The notes: generated by a model from the sequence alone, not told the origin. Positions 1 to 8,642 are shown, numbered from the stretch's first letter. The stretch: 19,719 bases of DNA from Parafilimonas sp. (GCA_025927795.1 JAICKT010000029.1:1-19719); one strand, 5' to 3'. Translations and numbers: made by a program.

Positions 1-1274
1 CAATTGCCTGCTTCTGATATTGCATCTTTATAAGCGCCGCCAATTGTTTCATTCGTGTCATCTGCGTTGCCTCTTCCTGCACCATAGAATGTCATATAAC
101 CACGCTGGAAATCCATTTCCTGTTTATAAACATTTCTAAAGTTCGGCATCATGGGTTGCGTTGGTCTTCTGCCATAATAATATTTATCCATCGGACCATC
201 ATAGCTTGCTGAAACAGTGCCGCGATAATTATGGAATGCAATATATTTTCCAAGCAAGCCATTATCATTTCCAAAGCCATTTGGAAAACGATTGGATGTT
301 GAATTTAATAAGATAAGATTTGTATTAAAGCAAGCCGCGTTTACAAAAATTATTTTCGCAAAATATTCAGTTGTTTGCTTTGTATTTGTATTGATGACGC
401 GAACGCCAACCGCTTTATTTTTTTTATCGTCGTAAATAATTGAATGCACTGTTGATTCAGGTTGAATAGTAAGATTACCTGTTTTGAGTGCCCACGGAAT
501 TGTTGATGCATTTGAACTGAAGTAACCACCAAACGGGCAACCGCGTTCGCATAAACTTCTTGCCTGGCATTGTGTTCTGCCTTGCTGTATGTGAATAGGA
601 TTAGGTTTGGTAAGATGTGCGCAGCGACCTTGAATTACATTCCTGTTTGAATAAGCGGCATTAATTTTTTGCTGAATATCTTTTTCAACGCAATTCATTT
701 CCCATGCGGGAAGAAACTCACCATCAGGTAATGTTTCAAGACCATCATAATTTCCACTGATGCCTGCAAATTTTTCAACGTGCGAATACCATGGCGCTAA
801 ATCTTCATAACGTATCGGCCAATCAACTGCATAACCATCACGTGCCGGTCCTTCAAAATCATATTTACTCCAGCGTTGTGTTTGTCTTGCCCATAGCAAT
901 GATTTACCGCCAACCTGGTAACCACGAATCCAGTCGAAAGGCTTTTCCTGAACGTATGGATGCTCTTTATCTTTTACAAAAAAATGTTGTGAGCCTTCAT
1001 AAAAAGCATAGCATCTTGAAACAATGGGATTTTCTTCCGTAATCTTTAAGGGCATTTCACCACGATGCGTAAAATCCCACGGCGCCATTGTTGCTGTTGG
1101 GTAATCTTTTATATGCACCACATTTTTCCCACGTTCAAGCAATAAAGTTTTAATGCCGTGATCGCATAATTCTTTTGCAGCCCAGCCACCACTAATGCCA
1201 CTACCAATTACAATAGCATCATAAGTGTTTTGCTGAACGCCTTTTTTGGAATTTATCTGTAAAGTATCACCCAT
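1..1274 (-). CDS. GMC-family FAD oxidoreductase (partial, C-terminus beyond window)
   Basis: The reading frame is open from an ATG at 1274 to the left window edge, about 424 codons, so the C-terminal catalytic His/Asn region is missing here. The N-terminus has the Rossmann FAD motif IGSGISGGWAAKEL and a downstream LLERG. A Cys triad, C-x5-C-x3-C, followed by PFGGYFSS is encoded at 537-569. There is no signal peptide, so export, if any, would need a partner. It is very similar over its whole visible length to the next gene upstream (1394-3127), and the spacer between them is also similar, which points to tandem duplication. The family oxidises sugars or alcohols with FAD; in Bacteroidota such enzymes are candidates for glycoside 3-dehydrogenases passing electrons to cytochromes. 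The substrate is not readable. It is the last visible gene of a minus-strand operon starting at 7281. Confidence 0.93.
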   Translation of the reverse strand, partial: MGDTLQINSKKGVQQNTYDAIVIGSGISGGWAAKELCDHGIKTLLLERGKNVVHIKDYPTATMAPWDFTHRGEMPLKITEENPIVSRCYAFYEGSQHFFVKDKEHPYVQEKPFDWIRGYQVGGKSLLWARQTQRWSKYDFEGPARDGYAVDWPIRYEDLAPWYSHVEKFAGISGNYDGLETLPDGEFLPAWEMNCVEKDIQQKINAAYSNRNVIQGRCAHLTKPNPIHIQQGRTQCQARSLCERGCPFGGYFSSNASTIPWALKTGNLTIQPESTVHSIIYDDKKNKAVGVRVINTNTKQTTEYFAKIIFVNAACFNTNLILLNSTSNRFPNGFGNDNGLLGKYIAFHNYRGTVSASYDGPMDKYYYGRRPTQPMMPNFRNVYKQEMDFQRGYMTFYGAGRGNADDTNETIGGAYKDAISEAGN

Positions 1275-1393
1275 TTTTTATTTCTGATTTTTTGATTTTT
1301 GAGATTTCTGATGTATGTTGTCAATTCCGAAATCCTTAAATCAACAATCTCAAAATTTAATATCATATATCTTCAAATCCGACATCAGACATT
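1275..1393. repeat. Intergenic spacer with imperfect inverted repeat
   Basis: This AT-rich spacer between two GMC genes begins with repeated TTTCTGAT / TTTTTGAGATTTCTGAT units and ends with complementary-type units (CAATCTCAAAA, then CGACATCAGACATTC). The two halves can pair imperfectly into a long hairpin. The spacer at 3128-3284 has the same layout and shared words (GAGATTTCTGAT, ATCTCAAAA, CATCAGACATTCTATA), so the spacer was probably duplicated along with the gene. No T tract follows in the direction of transcription, so it is more likely an RNA-processing or stability element, or a passive repeat, than a strong terminator. Confidence 0.5.
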
Positions 1394-3127
1394 CTATACA
1401 TTTCCTTTCTTCAATTCTTCCACTACATGATTACATGCTCTTGCTGTTAGTGTCATGTACAAAATGCTCGGGCTTTGATTGCCTGTGCTCGTCATGCAGG
1501 CGCCATCCGTTACAAAAACATTTTTGCAATGATGCAATGCATTCCATTTATCAAGCATCGATGTTTTCGGGTCTGCACCCATTCTGCATCCGCCCATTTC
1601 ATGTATGTCTAACCCCGGCGCCTGTTTACTATCATTATGATAAATATTTTTTACGCCTGCTTTTGTAAACATTTCTTCCGTCTGCACAAAAAAATCGTTC
1701 AATAATTTATCATCGTTGCCGTCATATTCAACTGAAGTTATTAACTGCGGAATTCCCCATTCATCTTTTTTATCTGTACTTAAACGCACATGATTTTTTT
1801 CTTTGGGAATTGTTTCGCCTTGCAGGTAAGCATACACTGTCCAACCGCCCGGCTCTGTCATTGATTCTTTATATGTGGCACCAATTTGCTGCGGGCTATC
1901 ATCACCATTATCTCTTTCACGATGTGCACCACAGTAGGTTGTATACCCACCTAAAAAATCTGTATCTATTTTATGAAGGTTTCGATAGTTTGCAATGATG
2001 GCATCTGTTGGGTTTCTGCCGTAGTAATAAGTATCGGTAAAGCCATCAATCTCGCCACCTAACCAACCGCGATAATTATGATGGCAAATATATTTCCCAA
2101 GAATGCCGCTATCATTTCCCAAACCATTTGGAAAACGGTTTGATGTTGAGTTTAATAAAATAAGATTGCTATTTAGTGCAGAGCCATTCACAAAAATTAT
2201 TCTTGCAAAATATTCAGTTGCTTGTTTTGTGTTTGTATCAATGATGCGAACGCCGGTTGCTTTTTGTTTTTGTTCATCATAAATAATCGAATGAACAACA
2301 GAGAACGGACGAATCGTTAAATTACCTGTCTTTGCTGCCCAAGGAAGTGTTGATGAATTAGAGCTGAAATAACCGCCAAACGGACAACCGCGTGTACATA
2401 AATTTCTTGCCTGGCATTTTCCTCTGCCCTGGTCAATATGTATTTGATTCGGTTGCGTTAAATGTGCCCAGCGCGCATGCACCAAATGACGATCAGGATA
2501 ATTTTTTACGATGCTTTCTTTTAAATGTTGCTCAACGCAATTCAATTCAAATGGCGGAAGAAACTCGCCATCGGGCATTGATTCCAAACCATCTTTATTA
2601 CCGCAAATGCCAATAAACTTTTCAACGTGCGAATACCATGGCGCAACATCTGCATAGCGAATTGGCCAATCCCAACCATAACCAAAACGTTGCGGACCTG
2701 TAAATTCAAAATCGCTCCAGCGCTGCGTACATCTTCCCCATGTTAAACTTTTGCCACCAACCTGGTAACCACGAATCCAATCAAAGGGTTTCTCCTGTAT
2801 ATAAGGATGTTCTTTATCCTTCACAAAAAAATGCATAGCTGTTTCTTCAAAAGCATAACAGCGTGATGCAACAGGATTTTCTATTTTATCTTTTTCTGTT
2901 ATACCGCCGCGATGCCGAAACTCCCATGGCGCTAATGTTGCTGTTGGATAATCTTTAATGTGTTTAACATCGCGGCCTCTTTCAAGCACCAATGTTTTTA
3001 AGCCGTGTTCACATAATTCTTTTGCAGCCCATCCACCACTAATACCACTGCCAATTACAATAGCATCGTACGTGTTTTTTTGAACACCACCAGAATTAAT
3101 ATTGACTTTGCTGCTGTCTTGCGGCAC
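1394..3127 (-). CDS. GMC-family FAD oxidoreductase (middle paralogue)
   Basis: A 577-residue glucose-methanol-choline family flavoenzyme. Residues 21-52 form the Rossmann FAD-binding start (IGSGISGGWAAKEL, then LVLERG). Cys238, Cys244 and Cys248 form a C-x5-C-x3-C triad just before PFGGYFSS. The C-terminal FAD and substrate region has the expected active-site His509 in HEMGGCRMG, then DGACMTSTG. The residue 43 positions later, normally His or Asn in this superfamily, is Ser552 (SPSILYM), whereas the neighbour at 3285-4964 keeps Asn. It has no signal peptide or transmembrane segment. It closely resembles the partial gene downstream and is more distant from the one upstream. It probably oxidises a sugar or glycoside, with electrons going to a cytochrome such as those at 12933 and 13419. 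Substrate and activity of this Ser variant are unknown. Confidence 0.95.
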   Translation of the reverse strand: MPQDSSKVNINSGGVQKNTYDAIVIGSGISGGWAAKELCEHGLKTLVLERGRDVKHIKDYPTATLAPWEFRHRGGITEKDKIENPVASRCYAFEETAMHFFVKDKEHPYIQEKPFDWIRGYQVGGKSLTWGRCTQRWSDFEFTGPQRFGYGWDWPIRYADVAPWYSHVEKFIGICGNKDGLESMPDGEFLPPFELNCVEQHLKESIVKNYPDRHLVHARWAHLTQPNQIHIDQGRGKCQARNLCTRGCPFGGYFSSNSSTLPWAAKTGNLTIRPFSVVHSIIYDEQKQKATGVRIIDTNTKQATEYFARIIFVNGSALNSNLILLNSTSNRFPNGLGNDSGILGKYICHHNYRGWLGGEIDGFTDTYYYGRNPTDAIIANYRNLHKIDTDFLGGYTTYCGAHRERDNGDDSPQQIGATYKESMTEPGGWTVYAYLQGETIPKEKNHVRLSTDKKDEWGIPQLITSVEYDGNDDKLLNDFFVQTEEMFTKAGVKNIYHNDSKQAPGLDIHEMGGCRMGADPKTSMLDKWNALHHCKNVFVTDGACMTSTGNQSPSILYMTLTARACNHVVEELKKGNV

Positions 3128-3284
3128 CTTAATGTTATTTCTGATTTCTGATTTTGAGATTTCTGATTTGTTTTAATTTAATCAGCTTTATCAATCTCAA
3201 AATCGCTAAATCTGCAATTGCTAAATATTTAATTTTAAATTGATGTTTTTACAATCAGACATCAGTAATCCTACATCAGACATT
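3128..3284. repeat. Intergenic spacer, paralogous to 1275-1393, with inverted arms
   Basis: A 157-bp AT-rich gap between GMC genes. One side carries ATTTCTGATTTCTGATTTTG and GAGATTTCTGATTTG; the other carries CAATCTCAAAATCGC, CAGACATCAG and CATCAGACATTCTATATG. The arms are partly complementary and could fold in the transcript. The same words in the same order occur in 1275-1393, next to the other GMC stop codon. No promoter could be assigned. Confidence 0.5.
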
Positions 3285-4964
3285 CTATATGTTTTGTTTC
3301 TTCAACTCACTCACCGCATGATCTGCTGCACGTGCAGTAAATGCCATATAAGTAAGTGATGGATTGCAACAATTAGAGCTAGTCATAAATGCACCATCAG
3401 TTACAAAAACATTGGGTGCATCCCAAACCTGGTTCCATTTATTTAATACAGATGTTTTAGGATCTGCGCCCATGCGTGCTGTACCCATTTCATGAATGCC
3501 GCGACCAGGTGTACCATCCCCGTCAAAACCATGAACATTTTTTACACCTGCTATAGTAAGCATTTCGACGGCATCATCTTTCATGTCTTTGCGCATTTTT
3601 AATTCGTTTTCTTTTAACTCGCAATCAATGGCAAGCACATTCAAACCCCATTTATCTTTTTTATTTTTATCAAGCGTTACTTTATTGTTGTGATCTGGAA
3701 GCATTTCGCCAAATCCACCCATACCCATTTCCCAATTTCCAGGTTCGGTTAGCGCATCTTTAAAAGCGCCACCGATTTGCATTTCAGCAATTTCACGATC
3801 CCAACCCTGACGGCTGCCACCACCCTGGTAACCAAAGCCACGTAAGTAATTGCGCTTATCACCAAAATAATTTCTATAACGGGGAATATAAATTCCATTT
3901 GGTCTTCTGCCGTAATAATATTTGTCTTCATAACCATCTACTGTGCCACCTGCACCCACACCTAAATGATGGTCCATTAAATTATGCCCGAGTTCTCCGC
4001 TGCTGCTGCCTAAGCCATCCGGCCAAACATCAGTAGCAGAGTTTAATAAAATCCATGCACTATTTAATGTAGAAGCATTCAAAAAAACAATCTTCGCTTT
4101 GTATTCATAAGTTTGATTATTCTGTGCATCAAGTACTTCAACACCCGTTGCTTTCTTTGTGTCTTTATCATACAAAACTTTTGTTACAATGCTCCATGGT
4201 CTCACCGTAAGATTTCCCGTTTTCATAGCTGCGGGCAATGTGGAAGATTGTGTGCTAAAATAACCACCAAACGGACAGCCCAGCCAGCATTTATTTCTGT
4301 ACTGGCAATTGGTTCTTGCCTGTATAGGTTGTGTAATGTTTGCAGTGCGACCGATAATCATAAACCGGGTGCCTTTGTAATGATCGTTAATGCGCGCCGC
4401 CACATCTTTTTCAACACAAGTCATCTCCATTGGCGGCATAAACTGGCCATCGGGTAAATTAGGTACACCATCGCGGTTACCGCTAATGCCGGCAAATTTT
4501 TCAACATAATCATACCATGGTTCAATCTCTTTATACCTTACAGGCCAATCAACAGCAATTCCATCTTTTGCATTGGCCTCAAAATCCCAATCGCTCCACC
4601 GATAGCTTTGGCGACCCCATAATAATGAGCGGCCACCCACATGATAACCACGAAACCAATCGAAGCGTTTTATTTCTGTGTAAGGAGAATCGATATCGCT
4701 TGCCCACCAATCAAGATTTGTTTCGTTAAGAGGATAATCTCTGCGCAGCACAGGATAATCTTTAATCATTTTTTGTGTTCTGCTACCGCGGTGCGGAAAT
4801 TCCCAGGGATCTTTATTGGTGTTTGTATAACCTGAAATATGCTTAATGTCCATACCCCGTTCAAGCATGATAACTTTTAAGCCTTTCTCTGAAAGTTCTT
4901 TTGCAGCCCAGCCACCGCTGATACCTGAGCCAACTACGATTGCATCAAATACATTGTCAGCCAT
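3285..4964 (-). CDS. GMC-family FAD oxidoreductase (first of three)
   Basis: A 559-residue GMC flavoenzyme. The N-terminus has the dinucleotide-binding motif DAIVVGSGISGGWAAKEL (about residues 7-24) and then MLERG. Cys220, Cys226 and Cys230 repeat the C-x5-C-x3-C triad before PFGGYFSTQ. The C-terminal part has His491 in HEMGTARMG and Asn534 in the NPSLTYMAF segment, the His/Asn pair expected of a working GMC active site (as in choline oxidase or pyranose oxidase). There is no signal peptide. It is the most divergent of the three tandem paralogues and lies 98 bp downstream of the exported TIM-barrel gene on the same strand. A role as a sugar or glycoside dehydrogenase is inferred from the family and the neighbours. 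No small gluconate-dehydrogenase-type subunit 3, which often partners such enzymes, is seen in the window. Confidence 0.95.
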   Translation of the reverse strand: MADNVFDAIVVGSGISGGWAAKELSEKGLKVIMLERGMDIKHISGYTNTNKDPWEFPHRGSRTQKMIKDYPVLRRDYPLNETNLDWWASDIDSPYTEIKRFDWFRGYHVGGRSLLWGRQSYRWSDWDFEANAKDGIAVDWPVRYKEIEPWYDYVEKFAGISGNRDGVPNLPDGQFMPPMEMTCVEKDVAARINDHYKGTRFMIIGRTANITQPIQARTNCQYRNKCWLGCPFGGYFSTQSSTLPAAMKTGNLTVRPWSIVTKVLYDKDTKKATGVEVLDAQNNQTYEYKAKIVFLNASTLNSAWILLNSATDVWPDGLGSSSGELGHNLMDHHLGVGAGGTVDGYEDKYYYGRRPNGIYIPRYRNYFGDKRNYLRGFGYQGGGSRQGWDREIAEMQIGGAFKDALTEPGNWEMGMGGFGEMLPDHNNKVTLDKNKKDKWGLNVLAIDCELKENELKMRKDMKDDAVEMLTIAGVKNVHGFDGDGTPGRGIHEMGTARMGADPKTSVLNKWNQVWDAPNVFVTDGAFMTSSNCCNPSLTYMAFTARAADHAVSELKKQNI

Positions 4965-5062
4965 TATTTAAGTTTTAATTGTTTCGAGTTTTAATTTTTT
5001 AGGTGAGAAGTGAGACGGCAGATGTGAGAATTTTCATTTTTCACTTTCATGTCTTTCTCAAA
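4965..5062. repeat. Intergenic spacer with GTGAGA-type repeats
   Basis: This 98-bp spacer contains AGGTGAGAAGTGAGACGGCAG and ATGTGAGAA on one side, and TTTTTCACTTTCATG, TTTCTCAAATCACATATCACA on the other. The units are partly complementary, so the transcript could form an imperfect stem. It is the same kind of simple-unit inverted arrangement as in the two GMC spacers, but with different words. No terminator or promoter was identified. Confidence 0.4.
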
Positions 5063-5950
5063 TCACATATCACATATTTGAATCGCTTCTTTAAGTGAAG
5101 CGACTTTATCTTTCCATGTTGGCATAAATTCCTGTGCAACATATCCTTTAAATCCGCTGGCAACTATCGCACGCATTATTGCAGGATAATGTAATTCCTG
5201 CGTATCATCAATTTCATGCCTGCCAGGAACGCCACCTGTATGATAGTGACCAAAATATTCGTGGTTATCATTTATTGTTCTTACGATATCACCTTCGTCA
5301 ATTTGCATATGATAAATATCATACAACAATTTAAAATTAGGTGAATCAATTCTTTTGCATAATTCAACGCCCCAGGCAGAATGATCGCACATATAATCTT
5401 TATGATCAATCTTACTGTTTAGTAATTCCATGTGCATGGTAACACCGCTTTTTTCTGCAAGCGGAAGTATTTGCTTTAAACCGGCGATACAATTTTTAAA
5501 ACCAGTTTCATCATCCATACCGTTGCGTGTACCAGTAAAACAGATTACATCTTTATAACCCGCCTTTGCTATTAAAGGAATTACTTCAGTATAATCTTTT
5601 ATTAGCTGCGCATGTTGATCGGAATGGGCAAACCCTTTATATAAATTATTTGAAAAATCACTGGCAGTGTAACACATCGAACAATAAACACCATGTTTTT
5701 GAACAGTGGCCCATTCATCAGGCTTCAGCAAATCAATTGCGTTAAAGCCGATGCTTTTTACAGCAGTGCAAAGTTCATCAAGCGAAAGATCACCCAATAT
5801 CCATCTGCAAACAGAATGGTTAATGTTACCTTTTAATTTAAGTGATTTGTTTTTTTCTGATAAGTGCATATCGCCTGCGAAAATTTTTGATGCAGGAATT
5901 GCAACAGAGCCTGCAACTAAATTTTTTATTACGGTTCTTCTTGTACTCAT
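5063..5950 (-). CDS. Exported sugar phosphate isomerase/epimerase-like TIM barrel
   Basis: A 295-residue protein of the xylose-isomerase-like TIM barrel family, resembling hydroxypyruvate isomerase-type proteins. The N-terminus MSTRRTVIKNLVAGSVAIP is a twin-arginine (RRxxxK) export signal with a hydrophobic stretch ending near residue 25, so the enzyme probably acts in the periplasm. Likely metal ligands are Glu175 (MELLNS), Asp211 (LLYDIYHMQ), His235 or His237 (GHYHTGG) and Glu274 (AQEFMP). Its ATG overlaps the stop codon of the upstream MFS gene by one base (TAATG), indicating translational coupling. Placement between a transporter and three flavin dehydrogenases suggests it isomerises, epimerises or cleaves an oxidised sugar. 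The exact reaction is not evident; in this family it may also be a lyase. Confidence 0.92.
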   Translation of the reverse strand: MSTRRTVIKNLVAGSVAIPASKIFAGDMHLSEKNKSLKLKGNINHSVCRWILGDLSLDELCTAVKSIGFNAIDLLKPDEWATVQKHGVYCSMCYTASDFSNNLYKGFAHSDQHAQLIKDYTEVIPLIAKAGYKDVICFTGTRNGMDDETGFKNCIAGLKQILPLAEKSGVTMHMELLNSKIDHKDYMCDHSAWGVELCKRIDSPNFKLLYDIYHMQIDEGDIVRTINDNHEYFGHYHTGGVPGRHEIDDTQELHYPAIMRAIVASGFKGYVAQEFMPTWKDKVASLKEAIQICDM

Positions 5951-7281
5951 TATTGATCTTCGTATGGATTTGCAATTGCAGCATTTGTAATGGGAATCGG
6001 TTTTGCATTTCTTGATTTCATGTATATCAATAAGATTACAAAAGCTGCAATTAAAATTAAAGGAATAATTAAAGTAGTATTAATGATATGCGGACCTGCA
6101 AGTGCTTTCGCACTATTTAATGTATTTGCCATATCAGAACCGGCAGGTGCAGCATTATAAGCGGCTAAATTAGCGCCGGATGGCAATTGCTGTGCAACCA
6201 GTTTATCATAATATCCGCCCATAAAAATCATATAAACAGAAACCGCAAACATGCCGGCACCACCCATAAAGTTTAAACCAACAGCGCCTGTTTCCGGTAA
6301 ATTTTCAGAAACAAAACCGAGCATCGTTGGCCAGAAATAACATACGCCCATTCCAAAAACAATAGCGCCAACAAACAACATATTACCTGTTGAATGACCT
6401 AATAAATATAAACCGAGTGCTGCTAAAATTGCTGACATTAATAATACACCTGCAGGCGAAAGTTTATGCACAACAGGTTCAGCCAATCCGCGACCGATAA
6501 CCATTACTCCTGTTTCAAGCGTTAATAATAATATGGCATTATCTGTTACATTTTTCAGCAATACATCAATCCATTGCCCGGTAAATAATTCGGTAATAGC
6601 AGTACCAAACATCAGGATAATCATCACAATAAATAATGGCTTTAATAGTGCCTTGTACATTTGCGATGTGCTGATGCCGCTTGCAACTCTTTCTGTAACC
6701 GGAAATTTGAGCCTGAGAAATAAAATGCCGTACACAATTGTTGGAATAAACATAATACCAACCAGCAATCTCCAGTTAGACAAATAAATAGAATCAGGAA
6801 TATTCACACCAAAAAATCTTACAATCAAAGTACCGATAACAATACCGCCGGGAAACCACAAATGAAAATAATTAAGACGTGTTGTTTTATTGGTAGGATA
6901 TAAACTGGCAACAAGCGGATTACATGCAGCTTCAACAGTGCCATTGCCTAAACCAATGAGCAAAGTGGAAATGAATAATGTCCAAAATCCGTTTGATGGG
7001 TTTGCAATAATGGTTAGAAAAATTCCTGCGGCATGAAATATAAAAGCAGCAACAAGTAATTTTTTCATTCCAATAATATCAACTACCATTCCGCCGATCA
7101 CAATGGCTACGGGAAATCCCCAAAATGCAGTACTAGTAATAACGCCAATTTCTTCTGATGTTAATCCAAATTCATGCGCCCATGTATTTAAAAGTCCCGC
7201 ACGAATTCCAAATGAAAGCGACGTAACTAAAAGTGCTAAGCAGCTTGCAACGAATAATTGATTACGTTTAATTGTTGACAT
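5950..7281 (-). CDS. MFS transporter, probable sugar or keto-sugar uptake
   Basis: A 443-residue major facilitator superfamily protein with about twelve hydrophobic segments. The first is at residues 10-28 (VASCLALLVTSLSFGIRAG). The loop after the second helix reads GGMVVDIIGMKKLL, the position of the usual MFS motif A. A long hydrophilic loop (about residues 355-395, rich in Ala, Asn and Gly) separates the last two helices. The last helix lies near residues 397-416, followed by a cytoplasmic KSRNAKP tail. It is the first gene of the minus-strand operon and overlaps the TIM-barrel gene by one base. Its place at the head of a sugar-oxidation operon suggests uptake of the sugar or glycoside product; the substrate is not known. 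It does not carry the PETKG and sugar-porter signatures seen in the transporter at 17129-18436. Confidence 0.93.
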   Translation of the reverse strand: MSTIKRNQLFVASCLALLVTSLSFGIRAGLLNTWAHEFGLTSEEIGVITSTAFWGFPVAIVIGGMVVDIIGMKKLLVAAFIFHAAGIFLTIIANPSNGFWTLFISTLLIGLGNGTVEAACNPLVASLYPTNKTTRLNYFHLWFPGGIVIGTLIVRFFGVNIPDSIYLSNWRLLVGIMFIPTIVYGILFLRLKFPVTERVASGISTSQMYKALLKPLFIVMIILMFGTAITELFTGQWIDVLLKNVTDNAILLLTLETGVMVIGRGLAEPVVHKLSPAGVLLMSAILAALGLYLLGHSTGNMLFVGAIVFGMGVCYFWPTMLGFVSENLPETGAVGLNFMGGAGMFAVSVYMIFMGGYYDKLVAQQLPSGANLAAYNAAPAGSDMANTLNSAKALAGPHIINTTLIIPLILIAAFVILLIYMKSRNAKPIPITNAAIANPYEDQ

Positions 7282-7331
7282 GATTCGTTAGAATTTTTAA
7301 AGTAGTTAGTATTTGCTCAAACAATCTGCGC

Positions 7332-7339
7332 TAAATGTA
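7332..7339 (-). promoter_or_regulatory. Possible -7 element for the MFS-TIM-GMC operon
   Basis: On the minus strand this reads TACATTTA, seven of eight matches to the Bacteroidota -7 consensus TAnnTTTG, about 50 nt before the MFS start codon. No clear -33 TTTG is present at the right distance, so the assignment is weak. Confidence 0.3.
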
Positions 7340-7425
7340 GTAATAATTGTATTTAAAAATAAAAAACGAAATTTTTTTTATCGAATTCAGTAATATTTTT
7401 ACAACACTTTATAATTGCAGAGTTT

Positions 7426-7441
7426 ACTTACAATTGTAAGT
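7426..7441. promoter_or_regulatory. Perfect 16-bp palindrome, candidate operator
   Basis: ACTTACAATTGTAAGT is a perfect inverted repeat centred about 46 bp before the Gfo/Idh/MocA start codon at 7480 and about 150 bp before the divergent MFS start at 7281. Odds of a perfect 16-bp palindrome by chance in a gap of this size are low, and its size fits a dimeric repressor such as a LacI- or GntR-type protein. No such regulator is encoded in the window. The surrounding 198-bp gap is otherwise AT-rich without further structure that I can see. Confidence 0.5.
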
Positions 7442-7479
7442 TTTACACTTAATTTTTTTCTTCACTAAAAATTATTTTA

Positions 7480-8640
7480 ATGGAACACAGAAAACTAAGA
7501 ATGGGTATGATTGGCGGCGGCAGTGATGCATTTATTGGCGCTATACACCGCATTGCTTTAAATATGGATGGTTTGATTGAATTGGTTTGTGGTGCTTTAA
7601 GCCATGATGCGAAGATTGCAAAAGAATCTGGCGAAATGTTGTTTTTGCCTGAAAACAGAATTTATATGAGTTACGATGAGTTGTTTGAAAAAGAAAGCAA
7701 AATGCCTGAAGATAAACGTATAGATTTTGTAACCATTGTTACGCCAAACTTTGTGCATTTTGACCCGGCAATAAAAGCATTGGAACATGGTTTTAATGTA
7801 GTGGTTGAAAAGCCGATGACATTTACTTTAGATGAAGCAAAACAATTACAGAAGAAAGTGGAAGAAACGGGTTTGAGTTTATGTCTTACGCATACATATT
7901 CGGGTTATCCGATGGTGAAACAAGCGAAAGAAATGTTTTCTAAAAACATGTTTGGAAAAATAAGAAAGATATGGGTTGAATATCCGCAGGGTTGGCTGAG
8001 TAAATTAAGTGAACATGAAGGCAATAAACAAGCTGCATGGAGAACCGACCCAAAACGCAGCGGTAAAAGTGGTAGTATGGGTGATATTGGTACACATGCC
8101 GCCCATCTTGCAGAATATATTTCAGGATTAAAAATTACAAAGCTGTGCGCCGATTTAAATATTATGGTTGAAGGCAGAGCTTTGGATGATGATGGAAATG
8201 TTTTATTAAGATTTGATAATGGTGCTACTGGTGTTCTGATGGCTTCGCAGGTTGCAGCCGGTGAGGAGAATGCATTAAAGATTCGCATTTATGGCGAGAA
8301 AGGTGGCATTGAGTGGGCACAGCATGAACCCAATACATTGCTCGTAAAATGGCTGGATAAACCTGCAGAGATATATCGTGCCGGGCAACCCTATCTTTCA
8401 GATATTGCAAAGCACAATTGCAGAACACCGGGCGGGCACCCGGAAGGTTATTTGGAAGCATTTGGAAATATCTATCGAAATTTTGCTTTAAGCTTAATGG
8501 CAAAAATGAATGGCAAAAAACCTACGGAAGCAATGCTTGATTACCCAACAGTGGATGAAGGCGTAAGAGGAATGGCGTTTATTGATAATGTGGTTGCATC
8601 AAGCCAAAGCGATAAAAAGTGGACGGAATTTGTGGTATAA
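7480..8640 (+). CDS. Gfo/Idh/MocA-family NAD(P)-dependent oxidoreductase
   Basis: A 386-residue dehydrogenase with the N-terminal nucleotide-binding fold: MGMIGGGSDAFIG at residues 8-20 is the glycine-rich loop, VTPN at 87-90 and the hallmark EKP at 110-112. The C-terminal substrate domain has GSMGDIGTHAAHLAEY, with Asp202 and His206 as the likely catalytic pair. The length is normal for the family. There is no signal peptide, so it is cytoplasmic. The family oxidises, reduces or hydrolyses sugars and inositols, and members recur in 3-keto-sugar and myo-inositol loci. It is divergent from the MFS operon, sharing a 198-bp intergenic region that contains the palindrome at 7426. The next gene is convergent, so it is probably a single-gene transcript. 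The exact substrate is unknown. Confidence 0.94.
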   Translation: MEHRKLRMGMIGGGSDAFIGAIHRIALNMDGLIELVCGALSHDAKIAKESGEMLFLPENRIYMSYDELFEKESKMPEDKRIDFVTIVTPNFVHFDPAIKALEHGFNVVVEKPMTFTLDEAKQLQKKVEETGLSLCLTHTYSGYPMVKQAKEMFSKNMFGKIRKIWVEYPQGWLSKLSEHEGNKQAAWRTDPKRSGKSGSMGDIGTHAAHLAEYISGLKITKLCADLNIMVEGRALDDDGNVLLRFDNGATGVLMASQVAAGEENALKIRIYGEKGGIEWAQHEPNTLLVKWLDKPAEIYRAGQPYLSDIAKHNCRTPGGHPEGYLEAFGNIYRNFALSLMAKMNGKKPTEAMLDYPTVDEGVRGMAFIDNVVASSQSDKKWTEFVV

Positions 8641-8642
8641 AT

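Noticed and set aside
1315..1668. Plus-strand open frame of 117 codons antisense to the GMC gene
   Set aside because: Lies mostly inside a well-supported GMC gene on the other strand, with a Cys/His-rich composition typical of shadow frames.
7905..8288. Minus-strand open frame of 127 codons
   Set aside because: Fully inside the Gfo/Idh/MocA gene, whose motifs are intact on the plus strand.
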